Shown in pieces: positions 13,504 through 21,513 of a stretch of 21,513 bases of DNA. The stretch is from Bacteroidales bacterium UBA3754. Its GTDB lineage: Bacteria > Bacteroidota > Bacteroidia > Bacteroidales > UBA1715. The DNA lies in contig DFGI01000030.1 of NCBI GenBank assembly GCA_002371705.1, positions 1-21,513 of the forward strand, in the 5' to 3' direction. Position numbers and translations under genes: made by a program. The notes below the pieces were generated by a model that was not told the DNA's origin, made no database searches, and saw nothing but the letters and a program-made list of their open reading frames with translations. Position 1 is the stretch's first letter, and every line of letters begins with the position of its first letter.

Positions 13504-13698
13504 TTAAATAGTGAGCATTGTTTTTACGCTCTTTACATTTGTTTTGTCAACAGTTGTGGCATAACGAAGGTTTCTTTTTTGCTTCGTTTCCTTTTTTGTT
13601 AACAAGTGACTCTTAAACGCTTTTTTGCGTTTGATTTTACCAGTACCCGTCAATGTGAAACGTTTTTTTGCACTGGATTTAGATTTCATCTTAGGCAT
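13504..13698 (-). CDS. rpmI: 50S ribosomal protein L35
   Basis: This 64-aa, very basic protein starts MPKMKSKSSAKKRFTLTGTG, the standard L35 N-terminus, and continues with KRKKAFKSHLLTKK. It lies 29 bp after infC in the conserved infC-rpmI-rplT order. Confidence 0.97.
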   Translation of the reverse strand: MPKMKSKSSAKKRFTLTGTGKIKRKKAFKSHLLTKKETKQKRNLRYATTVDKTNVKSVKTMLTI

Positions 13699-13727
13699 TT
13701 TACTTCACTTATTTTATAGTTAAACAA

Positions 13728-14258
13728 TTATTTTTTCTTTGATATTGGAGATAAGAAAATAAACATTCTTTTCCCTTCCAATTTCGGTTCCTGGTCCAAA
13801 CGTGCCACATCTTCCAAATCCTTGATGAAACGTGTAAGAACTTCAGTACCTTGTTCTTTGTATAATATCGAGCGACCTTTGAAGAACACGTAAGCCTTAA
13901 CTTTTGCGCCTTCCGCAAGGAATTTTTGCGCATGTTTCAGTTTGAATTGGTAATCGTGTTCATCTGTTTGCGGTCCAAAACGAATTTCCTTGACTTCAAC
14001 CTTCGCGCTGTTCGCCTTGATTTCCTTTTGTTTTTTCTTCATTGAATATAAAAACTTTTGGAAATCAATTACACGACATACAGGTGGTTCGGCGTTTGGC
14101 GAAATTTCAACCAAGTCCAAATTTTGGTCATCGGCAATTTTCAGTGCGTCAAAAATGGAGTAAACACCTTGTGTTACATTGTCACCCACTAATCGCACTT
14201 CGCGTGCTCGAATGCTGTGGTTGATTTTAAAATTGTCTGCTAAATCGTTAGCTGCCAT
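13728..14258 (-). CDS. infC: Translation initiation factor IF-3
   Basis: This 176-aa factor binds the 30S subunit and checks start-codon pairing. The N-terminal domain has NHSIRAREVRLVG and GVYSIFDALKIADDQNLDLVEISP; the lysine-rich linker is KKKQKEIKAN, and the C-terminal domain has KEIRFGPQTDEHDYQFKLKHA and VKAYVFFKGR. The start here is a plain ATG, not the rare AUU that E. coli uses for self-control, so control at the start codon is less likely. It begins 26 bp after thrS. Confidence 0.98.
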   Translation of the reverse strand: MAANDLADNFKINHSIRAREVRLVGDNVTQGVYSIFDALKIADDQNLDLVEISPNAEPPVCRVIDFQKFLYSMKKKQKEIKANSAKVEVKEIRFGPQTDEHDYQFKLKHAQKFLAEGAKVKAYVFFKGRSILYKEQGTEVLTRFIKDLEDVARLDQEPKLEGKRMFIFLSPISKKK

Positions 14259-14284
14259 GTATTCGTTTTATCTCGTTTATATTC

Positions 14285-16231
14285 TTATTTTAATTCGTTC
14301 ATTTGTTCATTCACTTCGGCGGTGATTGTTGCTATGAATTCTTCTATTTTCATAACTACAGCCGCGTTTCCTTCGCCTTGTTTGCGTACGGAAACGGTTC
14401 CGTCGTTTTGTTCATTTTCTCCAACAACAATCAGGTATGGTATGTGTTTCAGTTCGTTATCGCGAATTTTCTTACCTACCTTCTCATTTCTGTCGTCAAT
14501 GAGCGTGCGAATATCGGAATTATTTAACAAATTCAAAACTTTTTTTGCATAATCATTGTATTTTTCGCTTACAGGAATGATTACAGCTTGGTCTGGAGTC
14601 AGCCACAATGGGAATTTTCCTGCTGTATGCTCAATCAACACAGCAACGAAACGTTCCATTGAACCGAATGGCGCACGGTGAATCATCACTGGACGTTCTT
14701 TTGTGTTTTCGCTTGTAATGTATTCCAAATCAAAGCGTTTTGGTAGATTGTAGTCAACTTGGATTGTTCCTAATTGCCAACGTCTGCCAAGAGCGTCGCG
14801 AACCATAAAGTCAAGTTTTGGACCGTAGAATGCAGCTTCGCCATATTCTACAATAGTGTTCAGACCTTTTTCGGCGGCAGCTTCAATGATAGCTTTTTCA
14901 GCACGTTCCCAGTCTTCGTCGCTACCTATATATTTAGTTGTATTGGTTTTGTCGCGCAATGAAACCTGTGCCTCGAATTTGTCGAACTTCAACGCCTTGA
15001 AAATAATGTTGATAATGTCGATTACCTTCAAGAATTCGTCTTTCACTTGGTCGGGACGACAGAAAATGTGTGCGTCGTCTTGTGTGAATGAACGAACACG
15101 TGTAAGTCCATGTAATTCACCACTTTGCTCGTAACGATACACCGTTCCGAATTCCGCACAACGGAATGGCAAATCTTTGTACGAACGAGGTGCATTCTTG
15201 TAAATCATACAGTGGTGAGGACAGTTCATTGGTTTCAACAAATACACTTCGCCTTCTTCAGGAGTTGTGATTGGTTGGAAACTGTCTTTTCCATAGTGAT
15301 CCCAGTGACCTGATGTTACATATAAATTCTTTCCACCAATATGTGGAGTAATAACTTGCTGATATCCAAAACGTTTTTGGATTTTCTTTAACGCATCTTC
15401 CAAACGGAGACGTAAATCCGTTCCTTTTGGTAACCAAATAGGAAGACCTTTACCCACTAAATCAGAGAACATGAACAATTCCATTTCCTTGCCGATTTTG
15501 CGGTGGTCGCGAAGTTTCGCCTGCTCAAGTAATTCAAGATACTCGTCAAGCATTTTCTTCTTTGGATAGGTTATACCATATATACGTGTCAACTGTTTGC
15601 GTTTTTCATCGCCACGCCAGTATGCGCCGGCAATGCTGGTAAGTTTCACCGCTTTGATTGGCTCCGTGTTTGGCAAGTGCGGACCACGGCAAAGGTCGGT
15701 GAAGGAACCTTGCGTGTAGTAGGTGATTTTTCCGTCTTCCAAATCGTTGATTAGCTCAACTTTATAGATCTCGTTTTTGTCACCAAAATATTTCAGCGCT
15801 TCAGCTTTCGGCACATCTTTGCGGATGTATTCGTTTTTCTGGCGCGCAAGTTCCAGCATTTTGTTTTCTATGGCGGTTAAATCCTTTTCTGTCAATGTTA
15901 TATCGCCAAGGTCAACATCGTAGTAGAAACCATTTTCTATAGCTGGACCAATACCGAATTTTACATTTGGATAGAGAGCCTGCAAAGCTTCTGCCAACAA
16001 GTGCGCCGAAGAGTGCCAAAAAGCATGTTTTCCTTCTTTGTCGTCGAATTTATGGAGTGCGATAGTCGCGTCGTCGGTTATGGCGCGGGTCAAATCCCAA
16101 TCCATTCCGTTCACAGTGGCAACAACAACTTCGCGTGCAAGCTGTGGACTCAAACTTTGTGCTATTTCCAGCGGTGTTACACCGTTGTTATATTCTTTTA
16201 CACTCCCGTCGGGAAAAGTTATTTGTATCAT
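14285..16231 (-). CDS. thrS: Threonyl-tRNA synthetase
   Basis: This 648-aa class II synthetase charges tRNA-Thr. Order: TGS domain (1-61), editing domain with HSSAH (73-77) and a CRGPH segment, then the catalytic core with MNCPHHCMIYKN (its Cys supplies a Zn ligand), RYEQSGELHGLTRVRSFTQDDAH (motif 2 region) and a motif 3 MIHRAPFGSMERF; the anticodon-binding domain forms the end. I chose ATG 16231 (MIQITFPDGS) over a TTG at 16255, because the TTG overlaps the -7 box. It heads the thrS-infC-rpmI-rplT operon and is divergent from oadG. Confidence 0.97.
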   Translation of the reverse strand: MIQITFPDGSVKEYNNGVTPLEIAQSLSPQLAREVVVATVNGMDWDLTRAITDDATIALHKFDDKEGKHAFWHSSAHLLAEALQALYPNVKFGIGPAIENGFYYDVDLGDITLTEKDLTAIENKMLELARQKNEYIRKDVPKAEALKYFGDKNEIYKVELINDLEDGKITYYTQGSFTDLCRGPHLPNTEPIKAVKLTSIAGAYWRGDEKRKQLTRIYGITYPKKKMLDEYLELLEQAKLRDHRKIGKEMELFMFSDLVGKGLPIWLPKGTDLRLRLEDALKKIQKRFGYQQVITPHIGGKNLYVTSGHWDHYGKDSFQPITTPEEGEVYLLKPMNCPHHCMIYKNAPRSYKDLPFRCAEFGTVYRYEQSGELHGLTRVRSFTQDDAHIFCRPDQVKDEFLKVIDIINIIFKALKFDKFEAQVSLRDKTNTTKYIGSDEDWERAEKAIIEAAAEKGLNTIVEYGEAAFYGPKLDFMVRDALGRRWQLGTIQVDYNLPKRFDLEYITSENTKERPVMIHRAPFGSMERFVAVLIEHTAGKFPLWLTPDQAVIIPVSEKYNDYAKKVLNLLNNSDIRTLIDDRNEKVGKKIRDNELKHIPYLIVVGENEQNDGTVSVRKQGEGNAAVVMKIEEFIATITAEVNEQMNELK

Positions 16232-16252
16232 TATACTAATTTTTTTCGCGTG

Positions 16253-16260
16253 CAAAATTA
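16253..16260 (-). promoter_or_regulatory. -7 box of the thrS promoter
   Basis: On the - strand TAATTTTG fits TAnnTTTG exactly, about 21 bp before the thrS ATG. No clear TTTG -33 box is visible. The implied leader is very short, with no room for a T-box or attenuator. Confidence 0.5.
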
Positions 16261-16352
16261 GTAAAGATTTGAGAATCTGATTGCTTTTTCCACTCTTTTT
16301 TTCAATTTCTCTTTTTCCTTGTTAAAAATCGTTTTGAAAAACTTTCGGAAAA

Positions 16353-16407
16353 CGTTCCTTAATAAAATTTTATTCTTAAATTTGCGCAAATTTTTTTGAA
16401 AGGAACG
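16353..16407 (+). promoter_or_regulatory. oadG promoter with overlapping palindromes
   Basis: TAAATTTG at 16377-16384 fits the -7 consensus. It overlaps a perfect 16-bp palindrome AAATTTGCGCAAATTT (16378-16393). A second dyad, CGTTCCTT (16353-16360) with AAGGAACG (16400-16407), brackets it. These suggest a repressor or activator site for the oad operon. No good TTTG -33 box was found. Confidence 0.55.
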
Positions 16408-16423
16408 ATTAGTTTAAAAAGAT

Positions 16424-16669
16424 ATGGGAGAAGCGGTATTCTTAATGATTGTGGGCATGGTGACGGTGTTTACCGTCCTGCTTTTGGTGGTTGGAATTGG
16501 TAATGTAATCATTCGTTTTGTGAATAGATTTTTGCCAGAGGAAGTTGCGGCAAAACCAGCTACTTCGGCAGCGCCGGCAATCAATCCAAATGTGTATTCG
16601 GCAATTTGCTCCGCCGTTTCTACGGTTACGGGCGGCAAAGGAACCGTAGTCGATGTTAAGAAATTGTAA
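16424..16669 (+). CDS. oadG: Na+-translocating decarboxylase gamma subunit
   Basis: This 81-aa protein has one membrane helix (about 5-30, FLMIVGMVTVFTVLLLVVGIG) and an Ala/Pro-rich cytoplasmic part, the standard OadG form. In the family it holds the alpha subunit to the beta membrane subunit. Its C-terminus lacks the His-rich zinc site of the Klebsiella protein, as in many OadG proteins. It is first in oadG-oadA-oadB and lies 34 bp before oadA. Confidence 0.92.
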   Translation: MGEAVFLMIVGMVTVFTVLLLVVGIGNVIIRFVNRFLPEEVAAKPATSAAPAINPNVYSAICSAVSTVTGGKGTVVDVKKL

Positions 16670-16703
16670 TTGAAATAATAACATATAAATATAGTAAGAT
16701 ACA

Positions 16704-18545
16704 ATGGGTAGAGAAATTAAATTTTCTTTGGTTTACAGAGATATGTGGCAAAGTTCTGGAAAGTACCAGCCACGTGTTGACCAATTAGTTCGTATAGCTC
16801 CTGAAATCATCAATATGGGATGTTTCGCCCGTGTTGAGACAAACGGTGGCGGCTTTGAACAGGTGAATTTGTTGTATGGTGAAAATCCTAATAAATCTGT
16901 TCGTGCGTGGACAAAACCATTCCACGAAGCAGGTATTCAAACTCACATGCTCGACCGTGCGTTGAATGGCTTGAGAATGAGCCCGGTTCCTGTAGATGTG
17001 CGTAAGTTGTTCTACAAGGTGAAAAAAGCTCAAGGAGTTGATATTACTCGTTGTTTCTGCGGTTTGAACGATACTCGCAACATTATTGATTCAATAAAAT
17101 ATGCGAAAGAAGCTGGCATGATTGCTCAGGCAACTATGTGTTTGACAGTTTCTAAGGTTCACACTGTTGAATATTACTGCAACTTGGCTGACGAACTTGT
17201 TGCCGGCGGTGCAGACGAAATCTGTATGAAGGATATGGCTGGTATCGGCCGTCCTGTTTCGTTGGGTAAAATTGTTTCGTATATTAAGTCAAAATATCCA
17301 AACATTACGATTCAATATCACGGTCAAACAGGTCCTGGTTTTACGCCTGCTTCTATTTTGGAAGTGGCAAAAGCTGGTTGCGACATCATCGACGTTGGTA
17401 TGGAACCACTTTCATGGGGTACAGGTCACGCCGATGTGATTATGGTTCGCGAAATGTTGAAGGACGCCGGTTTTGACGTTCCTGAAATCAATATGGCTGC
17501 TTATATGCGTGCCCGCACGTTGACTCAAGAATTTATGGATGATTTCTTGGGTTACTACATTCCTGAATCTAACCGTCGTTTGACTTCGTTGTTGATTGGT
17601 TGTGGTCTTCCGGGCGGAATGATGGGTAGTTTGATGAACGACCTTACGACAAACTTGGAAAGCATCAACAAATCGCGTGCAAAACAAGGAAAACCGGCAT
17701 ACACGACTGACGATTTGATGGTGAAGATGTTCGACGAAGTTGCATACGTTTGGCCTCGTGTAGGTTTCCCTCCACTTGTGACTCCATTCTCTCAATATGT
17801 AAAGAACTTGGCTTTGTTCAACCTTATGCAACTTGAAAAAGGTAAAGAACGTTGGACAATGATTGCCGACAACATTTGGGATATGATTCTTGGTAAATCT
17901 GGTAAATTGCCAGGCGAAGTTGCTCCTGAATTGAAGGAATTGGCAGCAAAACAAGGCCGTGAATTCTTTACTGGAAATCCACAAGATTTGTATCCAGACA
18001 AACTTGACGAGTTCCGCAAGGAAATGGACGCAAACGGTTGGGAATATGGTCAAGACGACGAAGAATTGTTCGAATTGGCTATGCACCCGGAACAATATCG
18101 TGCTTACAAGTCGGGCAAGGCAAAAGCTGACTTCGAGGCTGACTTGGCCGCTAAGAAAGCAGCAAAGGCAAATGTTGGCTCGTTGAAACCTCAATCGTTG
18201 ACGGTTGACGTAAATGGTGAAAAATACGCTGTTACAGTAAGCTACGACGCTCCAAAAGCTGACGCTCCGAAAGCTGCTGCCGCAGCTGCTCCGTCGGCTC
18301 CTGTTTCTGGAAACGCAACCGATGTGATAGCACCAATTTCAGGTAAATTCTTCAAAACTAAAGATTCTTCTTCTAAAGCAGTTGCCGTAGGCGATATGGT
18401 TAAGGAAGGTGACATTGTTGGTTACATTGAGGCAATGAAAGTATTCAACGCCGTTGCAGCTCCAGCATCGGGTAAGGTTGTTGAAATCTGCCGCAACTCG
18501 GGTGACGATGTTGATGAAGATGATGTTTTGATGAAAATTCAGTAA
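16704..18545 (+). CDS. oadA: Oxaloacetate decarboxylase alpha-type subunit (carboxyltransferase plus biotin domain)
   Basis: This 613-aa protein moves the carboxyl group of oxaloacetate (or a related acid) to its own biotin. The N-terminal carboxyltransferase barrel (about 1-300) has YRDMWQS (11-17, metal ligand Asp13), ICMKDMAG (173-180, Lys176) and QYHGQTGPG (204-212). A conserved PYC/OADA domain follows (about 300-470), then an Ala/Pro linker and a biotinyl domain with EAMKV, biotin at Lys579. In 5S transcarboxylase and pyruvate carboxylase the metal is held by an HxH pair; here it is H206-G-Q208, so the second ligand is not His. Its CT barrel belongs to the OadA/PycB type, not the MmdA type, so oxaloacetate is the more likely substrate than methylmalonyl-CoA. 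It lies between oadG and oadB. Confidence 0.9.
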   Translation: MGREIKFSLVYRDMWQSSGKYQPRVDQLVRIAPEIINMGCFARVETNGGGFEQVNLLYGENPNKSVRAWTKPFHEAGIQTHMLDRALNGLRMSPVPVDVRKLFYKVKKAQGVDITRCFCGLNDTRNIIDSIKYAKEAGMIAQATMCLTVSKVHTVEYYCNLADELVAGGADEICMKDMAGIGRPVSLGKIVSYIKSKYPNITIQYHGQTGPGFTPASILEVAKAGCDIIDVGMEPLSWGTGHADVIMVREMLKDAGFDVPEINMAAYMRARTLTQEFMDDFLGYYIPESNRRLTSLLIGCGLPGGMMGSLMNDLTTNLESINKSRAKQGKPAYTTDDLMVKMFDEVAYVWPRVGFPPLVTPFSQYVKNLALFNLMQLEKGKERWTMIADNIWDMILGKSGKLPGEVAPELKELAAKQGREFFTGNPQDLYPDKLDEFRKEMDANGWEYGQDDEELFELAMHPEQYRAYKSGKAKADFEADLAAKKAAKANVGSLKPQSLTVDVNGEKYAVTVSYDAPKADAPKAAAAAAPSAPVSGNATDVIAPISGKFFKTKDSSSKAVAVGDMVKEGDIVGYIEAMKVFNAVAAPASGKVVEICRNSGDDVDEDDVLMKIQ

Positions 18546-18556
18546 TTTACAATAGA

Positions 18557-18580
18557 CAGCAGGGTTTTCCTGCTGCCTAA
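18557..18580 (+). terminator. Hairpin between oadA and oadB (possible partial terminator)
   Basis: CAGCAGG (18557-18563) pairs with CCTGCTG (18569-18575) around a 5-nt loop, followed by a broken T tract (CCTAATTTTTAA). It may lower oadB expression relative to oadA or stabilise the oadGA mRNA 3' end. Confidence 0.5.
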
Positions 18581-18601
18581 TTTTTAATAAAGTATAGAAA
18601 A

Positions 18602-19837
18602 ATGTTCGACGGATTATTCGAAAAATTATATGAGATGACGGCAATCGGGGCGTTTGTTGACAATCCGGGCTATCTGCTTATGTTGCTCATCTCGTTTGTT
18701 TTGCTGTATCTTGGTATAGTAAAGAAATATGAACCGCTTTTGTTGATTCCAATTGGTTTCGGCGTATTGCTGGCAAACCTTCCGGGTGCGGATTTGGGGA
18801 TTGTGGCAGGTGAGAAAATTGAGTTGGGGGTTGACGAAAATGGTCGTATGATGTATATGAACTTGTTCGAGATTGCCCACGAATACGGTATTTTGAACTT
18901 CTTGTACTACGCGTTGATAAAGACAGGGTTGCTTCCACCGCTTATTTTCTTGGGCGTTGGTGCAATGACCGACTTTGGTCCGATGCTTCGTAACTTGAAA
19001 TTGGCGTTGTTCGGTGGTGCCGCTCAGTTCGGTATCTTCGCAGTGCTTTTGATTGCAATGGCTTCGGGTGCGTTCACAATCAAGGAAGCTGCTTCGTTGG
19101 CTATCATCGGTGGTGCCGACGGACCTACAGCCATCTTCACTACAATCAAGTTGGCTCCGCATTTGCTTGGCCCTATCGCTATTGCGGCTTATTCGTATAT
19201 GGCGTTGGTTCCGGTAATCATTCCTTTGGTTGTTAAATTGACCTGTTCCGAAAAGGAATTGAAAATCAATATGAAACAACAAGATAAATTGTATCCGCCA
19301 AAATACACAATCAAGAATTTGCGTGCGGTGAAAATTATCTTCCCGATAGTGTTGGGTACAGTTGTGATTATTCTTGTACCTTCGGCTGGTCCGCTTTTGG
19401 GAATGTTGCTTTTGGGTAACTTGTTGAAGGAAATCGGTTCCGATACACAACGTTTGACGACTGCCGCAACGGATTACATTATGAATCCTGCGACAATCAT
19501 CTTGGGCTTGTGCGTTGGTGCAACAATGACAGCCGACGTGTTCTTGAACTTGAAGACTATCGGTATCGTTGTAGGTGGTTTCTTCGCATTCGCATTGTCA
19601 ATTGCAAGTGGTGTGTTGTTGGTTAAGTTGTTCAACTTGTTCGCGAAGAAGAAAATCAATCCTCTTTGTGGTGCAACAGGTTTGAGCGCTGTGCCAATGG
19701 CTTCGCGTGTGGCAAACGATATTTCTACGAAATACGACCCACAAAACCACGTGCTTCAATACTGTATGTCGAGCAACGTGTCGGGTGTGATTGGCTCCGC
19801 AGTCGCAGCAGGTGTATTGATTAAATTTTTGATGTAA
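18602..19837 (+). CDS. oadB: Na+-translocating decarboxylase beta subunit
   Basis: This 411-aa polytopic inner-membrane protein decarboxylates carboxybiotin on the alpha subunit and drives Na+ export. It has about nine hydrophobic segments and the family signature GGADGPTAIF (170-179), where Asp173 matches the essential Asp203 of Klebsiella OadB. A second conserved stretch is GATGLSAVPMASRVAN near the C-terminus, followed by SSNVSGVIGSAVAAG. Length is normal. It follows oadA by 56 bp with a hairpin in between and is followed by a strong terminator. Confidence 0.96.
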   Translation: MFDGLFEKLYEMTAIGAFVDNPGYLLMLLISFVLLYLGIVKKYEPLLLIPIGFGVLLANLPGADLGIVAGEKIELGVDENGRMMYMNLFEIAHEYGILNFLYYALIKTGLLPPLIFLGVGAMTDFGPMLRNLKLALFGGAAQFGIFAVLLIAMASGAFTIKEAASLAIIGGADGPTAIFTTIKLAPHLLGPIAIAAYSYMALVPVIIPLVVKLTCSEKELKINMKQQDKLYPPKYTIKNLRAVKIIFPIVLGTVVIILVPSAGPLLGMLLLGNLLKEIGSDTQRLTTAATDYIMNPATIILGLCVGATMTADVFLNLKTIGIVVGGFFAFALSIASGVLLVKLFNLFAKKKINPLCGATGLSAVPMASRVANDISTKYDPQNHVLQYCMSSNVSGVIGSAVAAGVLIKFLM

Positions 19838-19860
19838 GAGATTACATTTTTCTACAATAG

Positions 19861-19896
19861 AAACTCCGCTTCAAGTTATTGAGGCGGAGTTTTTTT
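19861..19896 (+). terminator. Terminator after oadB
   Basis: AAACTCCGC (19861-19869) pairs with GCGGAGTTT (19884-19892), followed by more T residues to 19896. It closes the oad operon. Confidence 0.85.
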
Positions 19897-19978
19897 GTGG
19901 GTTTATTTTGGTAAACATGCTTTTTTGATGTGTTCCAAATGTAGTAATAACTCATCTAATTTATTGAAAAATAATTAT

Positions 19979-20034
19979 TTGTGATTAAAAATCGCATTTG
20001 CTAACAAGTTTGTTACTAACAAGTTTGTTAGCAA
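19979..20034. repeat. Flanking repeat, upstream copy (tandem CTAACAAGTTTGTTA dyads)
   Basis: Two identical 15-bp units CTAACAAGTTTGTTA lie at 20001-20015 and 20016-20030; each holds a TAACAA-N2-TTGTTA dyad. A further ~22 bp on the left side also match the copy at 21229-21284. Confidence 0.75.
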
Positions 20035-20055
20035 AATAAAAACTTTGTATATTTG
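20024..20055 (+). promoter_or_regulatory. Promoter of the ATPase gene at 20077, -33 box inside a dyad
   Basis: TTTG (20024-20027), 20-bp spacer and TATATTTG (20048-20055) fit the Bacteroides consensus. The -33 box is part of the second dyad (20016-20030), so a protein bound there should block transcription. Confidence 0.7.
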
Positions 20056-20076
20056 TCCAGTTAAAATGTTGAAATT

Positions 20077-21210
20077 ATGGATAATCCGTTTGTGTATGGC
20101 ATTGCAACTGATTGCAATCATTTTACCGATAGAGAGGAAGAAACCAAGCGCCTTTCGTTGAATTTTACATACGGCATAAATACGATACTTATTTCGCCGC
20201 GTCGTTTGGGAAAAACATCGTTGGTCAACAAAGTTTCTGAACAGATGGCGGACATTAAGTCTTTGAAAATCATTCGTATGGATGCGTTTGCATGTAGGAA
20301 CGAAGACGATTTTTACAGATTGTTTGCAACGGAAATTATCCGTCAGGTTAGTTCAAAGACTGAGAATTTGATTGAAAATGCAAAACGATTCCTGTCGAAC
20401 TTGGTTCCGAAAATTAGCATTGGACAGGAAGGTGATGTGTCGTTCTCTTTGGAAACGACCGAAGAACACTATAGTTCGGATGTTTTAACATTGCCTGAGA
20501 AAATAGCAAAAGAAAAAGGTGTCCGCATTGTGGTTTGTATTGATGAATTTCAACAAATAGGTGAATTTACCGACTCGCTTACGTTTCAGCGGAAATTGCG
20601 CTCGGCATGGCAGTTGCAGACTAATACATCGTATTGTTTGTATGGTAGCAAACGTCATGTGCTGATGAATATGTTTGCCAAAGCGAGTTATCCGTTCTAT
20701 AAGTTTGGCGACATTGTTTTGCTCGACAAGATTGCCACATCGTATTGGGTTGAGTATATTCAGAATCAATTTTCAAAAACGAAAAAAACAATCTCGGTGG
20801 AACTTTGTGAATCTATTTGCGAATATGTGGAAAGCAACTCTTCGTACGTACAGCAGTTGTCGTGGTTATTGTGGGCACGAACGGGAAAGGTTGCGAACGA
20901 GGAATCTTTTCGGTTGGCGAAACAGGATTTGCTAAACCAAAATCATATTTTGTTTTTGAAATACATTAATGAACTCTCTGGCTATCAGGTGAATATGATT
21001 CGTGCGATTTCCGAAGGACATACTACAGATTTATCAACAGGAAAAATTATCTCGGAATATAATTTGGGTTCTACCGCAAATGTCAATCGTGTTCGTAAAG
21101 CATTGGAAGCAAAGGAGTTCGTTGAGGTTACGGGGAAAAAAGTCGAACTCTCAGACCCAGTATTCGGGCGATGGGTTATTAAGAACTTAAATTTGTTCTT
21201 ACAATCATAA
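20077..21210 (+). CDS. AAA/STAND-like ATP-binding protein with C-terminal winged-helix-like region
   Basis: This 377-aa protein has the P-loop SPRRLGKTS (40-48), a form usual in the AAA_16/archaeal-type ATPase group, Walker B IVVCIDEF (151-158) and a sensor segment YGSKRH (189-194). The N-terminus NPFVYGIATDCNHFTDRE is typical of this group. The C-terminal ~90 residues (LSGYQVNMIRAISEG...STANVNRVRKALEAKEFVEV...) look like a winged helix, suggesting DNA binding. It stands alone after the oad terminator and is flanked on both sides by the same tandem-dyad repeat, suggesting self-repression or a cassette. Partner and function are unknown. Confidence 0.88.
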   Translation: MDNPFVYGIATDCNHFTDREEETKRLSLNFTYGINTILISPRRLGKTSLVNKVSEQMADIKSLKIIRMDAFACRNEDDFYRLFATEIIRQVSSKTENLIENAKRFLSNLVPKISIGQEGDVSFSLETTEEHYSSDVLTLPEKIAKEKGVRIVVCIDEFQQIGEFTDSLTFQRKLRSAWQLQTNTSYCLYGSKRHVLMNMFAKASYPFYKFGDIVLLDKIATSYWVEYIQNQFSKTKKTISVELCESICEYVESNSSYVQQLSWLLWARTGKVANEESFRLAKQDLLNQNHILFLKYINELSGYQVNMIRAISEGHTTDLSTGKIISEYNLGSTANVNRVRKALEAKEFVEVTGKKVELSDPVFGRWVIKNLNLFLQS

Positions 21211-21513
21211 ATCGCAGATATACAGTTGTTTACGATTAGAAATTGCTTTTACTAACAAGTTTGTTACTAACAAGCTTGTTAGTAAATGTTATATTTCTCC
21301 AATATGTTCCAATTGTCCGTTTTTTCGTATCTTTGATACAATTACATATATGTAACTTTTTTGAAATGATGTGCAAAATTCTCTTTTGAAAAAAGAAAAG
21401 TCCGTCTCTTATTCCATCAAGTTTCCTTCTTCTCTTTACTCTAAAAATTTTTAGGAGGATATTTTCCAAATATAGTATTTCCTTTTTGGGACAGTTAAAT
21501 TTTAATTTATAGA
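21211..21513. other. Gene-free right end of the window
   Basis: Beyond the repeat at 21229-21284 this 303-bp stretch shows no convincing gene. TATCTTTG at 21328-21335 (+) and TATATTTG at 21474-21467 (-) fit the -7 consensus but lack -33 boxes. CTAAAAATTTTTAG at 21441-21454 is a perfect AT palindrome of doubtful meaning. Confidence 0.5.
21229..21284. repeat. Flanking repeat, downstream copy
   Basis: CTAACAAGTTTGTTA (21252-21266) and CTAACAAGCTTGTTA (21267-21281) repeat the upstream tandem dyads in the same orientation. The outermost pair is A..T here and G..C upstream, a matched change on both sides. Confidence 0.75.

Noticed and set aside
16232..16255. TTG start giving a 656-aa ThrS
   Set aside because: The TTG overlaps the -7 box of the thrS promoter, and MIQITFPDGS is a normal start of the TGS domain.
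17412..18194. 260-codon open frame on the - strand
   Set aside because: It lies fully antisense to oadA, whose protein is clearly conserved. The frame is open only because of oadA codon use.
18626..19450. 274-codon open frame on the - strand
   Set aside because: Antisense to oadB; its translation is Gln/His/Arg-rich without any family pattern.
21236..21469. 77-codon open frame on the - strand at the right end
   Set aside because: It begins with TTG, has low-complexity basic translation, and runs through the flanking repeat.

Overview
The window looks like a chromosomal segment of a Bacteroidota bacterium, most likely of the order Bacteroidales. The evidence is: several promoters of the Bacteroides type (TTTG, 19-20 bp, TAnnTTTG) and few Shine-Dalgarno sites; gene-end fragments of the type IX secretion (T9SS) C-terminal sorting domain; a Bacteroidota-style long signal peptidase I (472 aa) followed by a WbqC-family gene; and an oadG-oadA-oadB sodium-pump decarboxylase operon. 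No RNA genes or CRISPR arrays were recognised.

Layout. (1) 1-2557: a terminator from a gene off the left edge, a small probable regulator (-) divergent from a membrane-anchored Ser/Thr kinase (+), and a convergent XRE-type regulator (-). (2) 2861-5985: a tight, AT-rich run of eight small + strand reading frames, mostly unknown. It starts with an inner-membrane OmpA-like protein that has a large unrecognised cytoplasmic domain. Three of the small proteins that follow are built from internal duplications, one is HhH/glycosylase-like, and one reading frame is broken by a 1-base shift. This is the best candidate here for an undescribed system. (3) 5986-9990: an accessory region in which an ORF6N-domain gene (-), an AAA/DUF4143 ATPase (+) and a RhuM-family gene (+) are separated by four related intergenic repeats. 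Each repeat starts with a fragment of a T9SS sorting-domain tail; two or three of them also carry a palindrome with conserved GTAGAG/CTCTAC ends and a changing core. (4) 9990-16231: core genes. A TSCPD-domain protein (+) faces a - strand block thrS-infC-rpmI-rplT // dapB-lepB-wbqC, with a terminator between rplT and dapB. (5) 16424-19837: oadG-oadA-oadB, divergent from thrS. (6) 20077-21210: a solitary ATPase gene flanked on both sides by the same tandem-dyad repeat; the upstream copy covers its -33 promoter box.

How the genes work together. thrS/infC/rpmI/rplT supply translation; dapB supplies lysine and diaminopimelate; lepB processes exported proteins. The Oad proteins would decarboxylate oxaloacetate and export Na+. 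The kinase, its divergent neighbour and the XRE gene look like a small signalling group. Whether they control the 2861-5985 run is not shown by the sequence.
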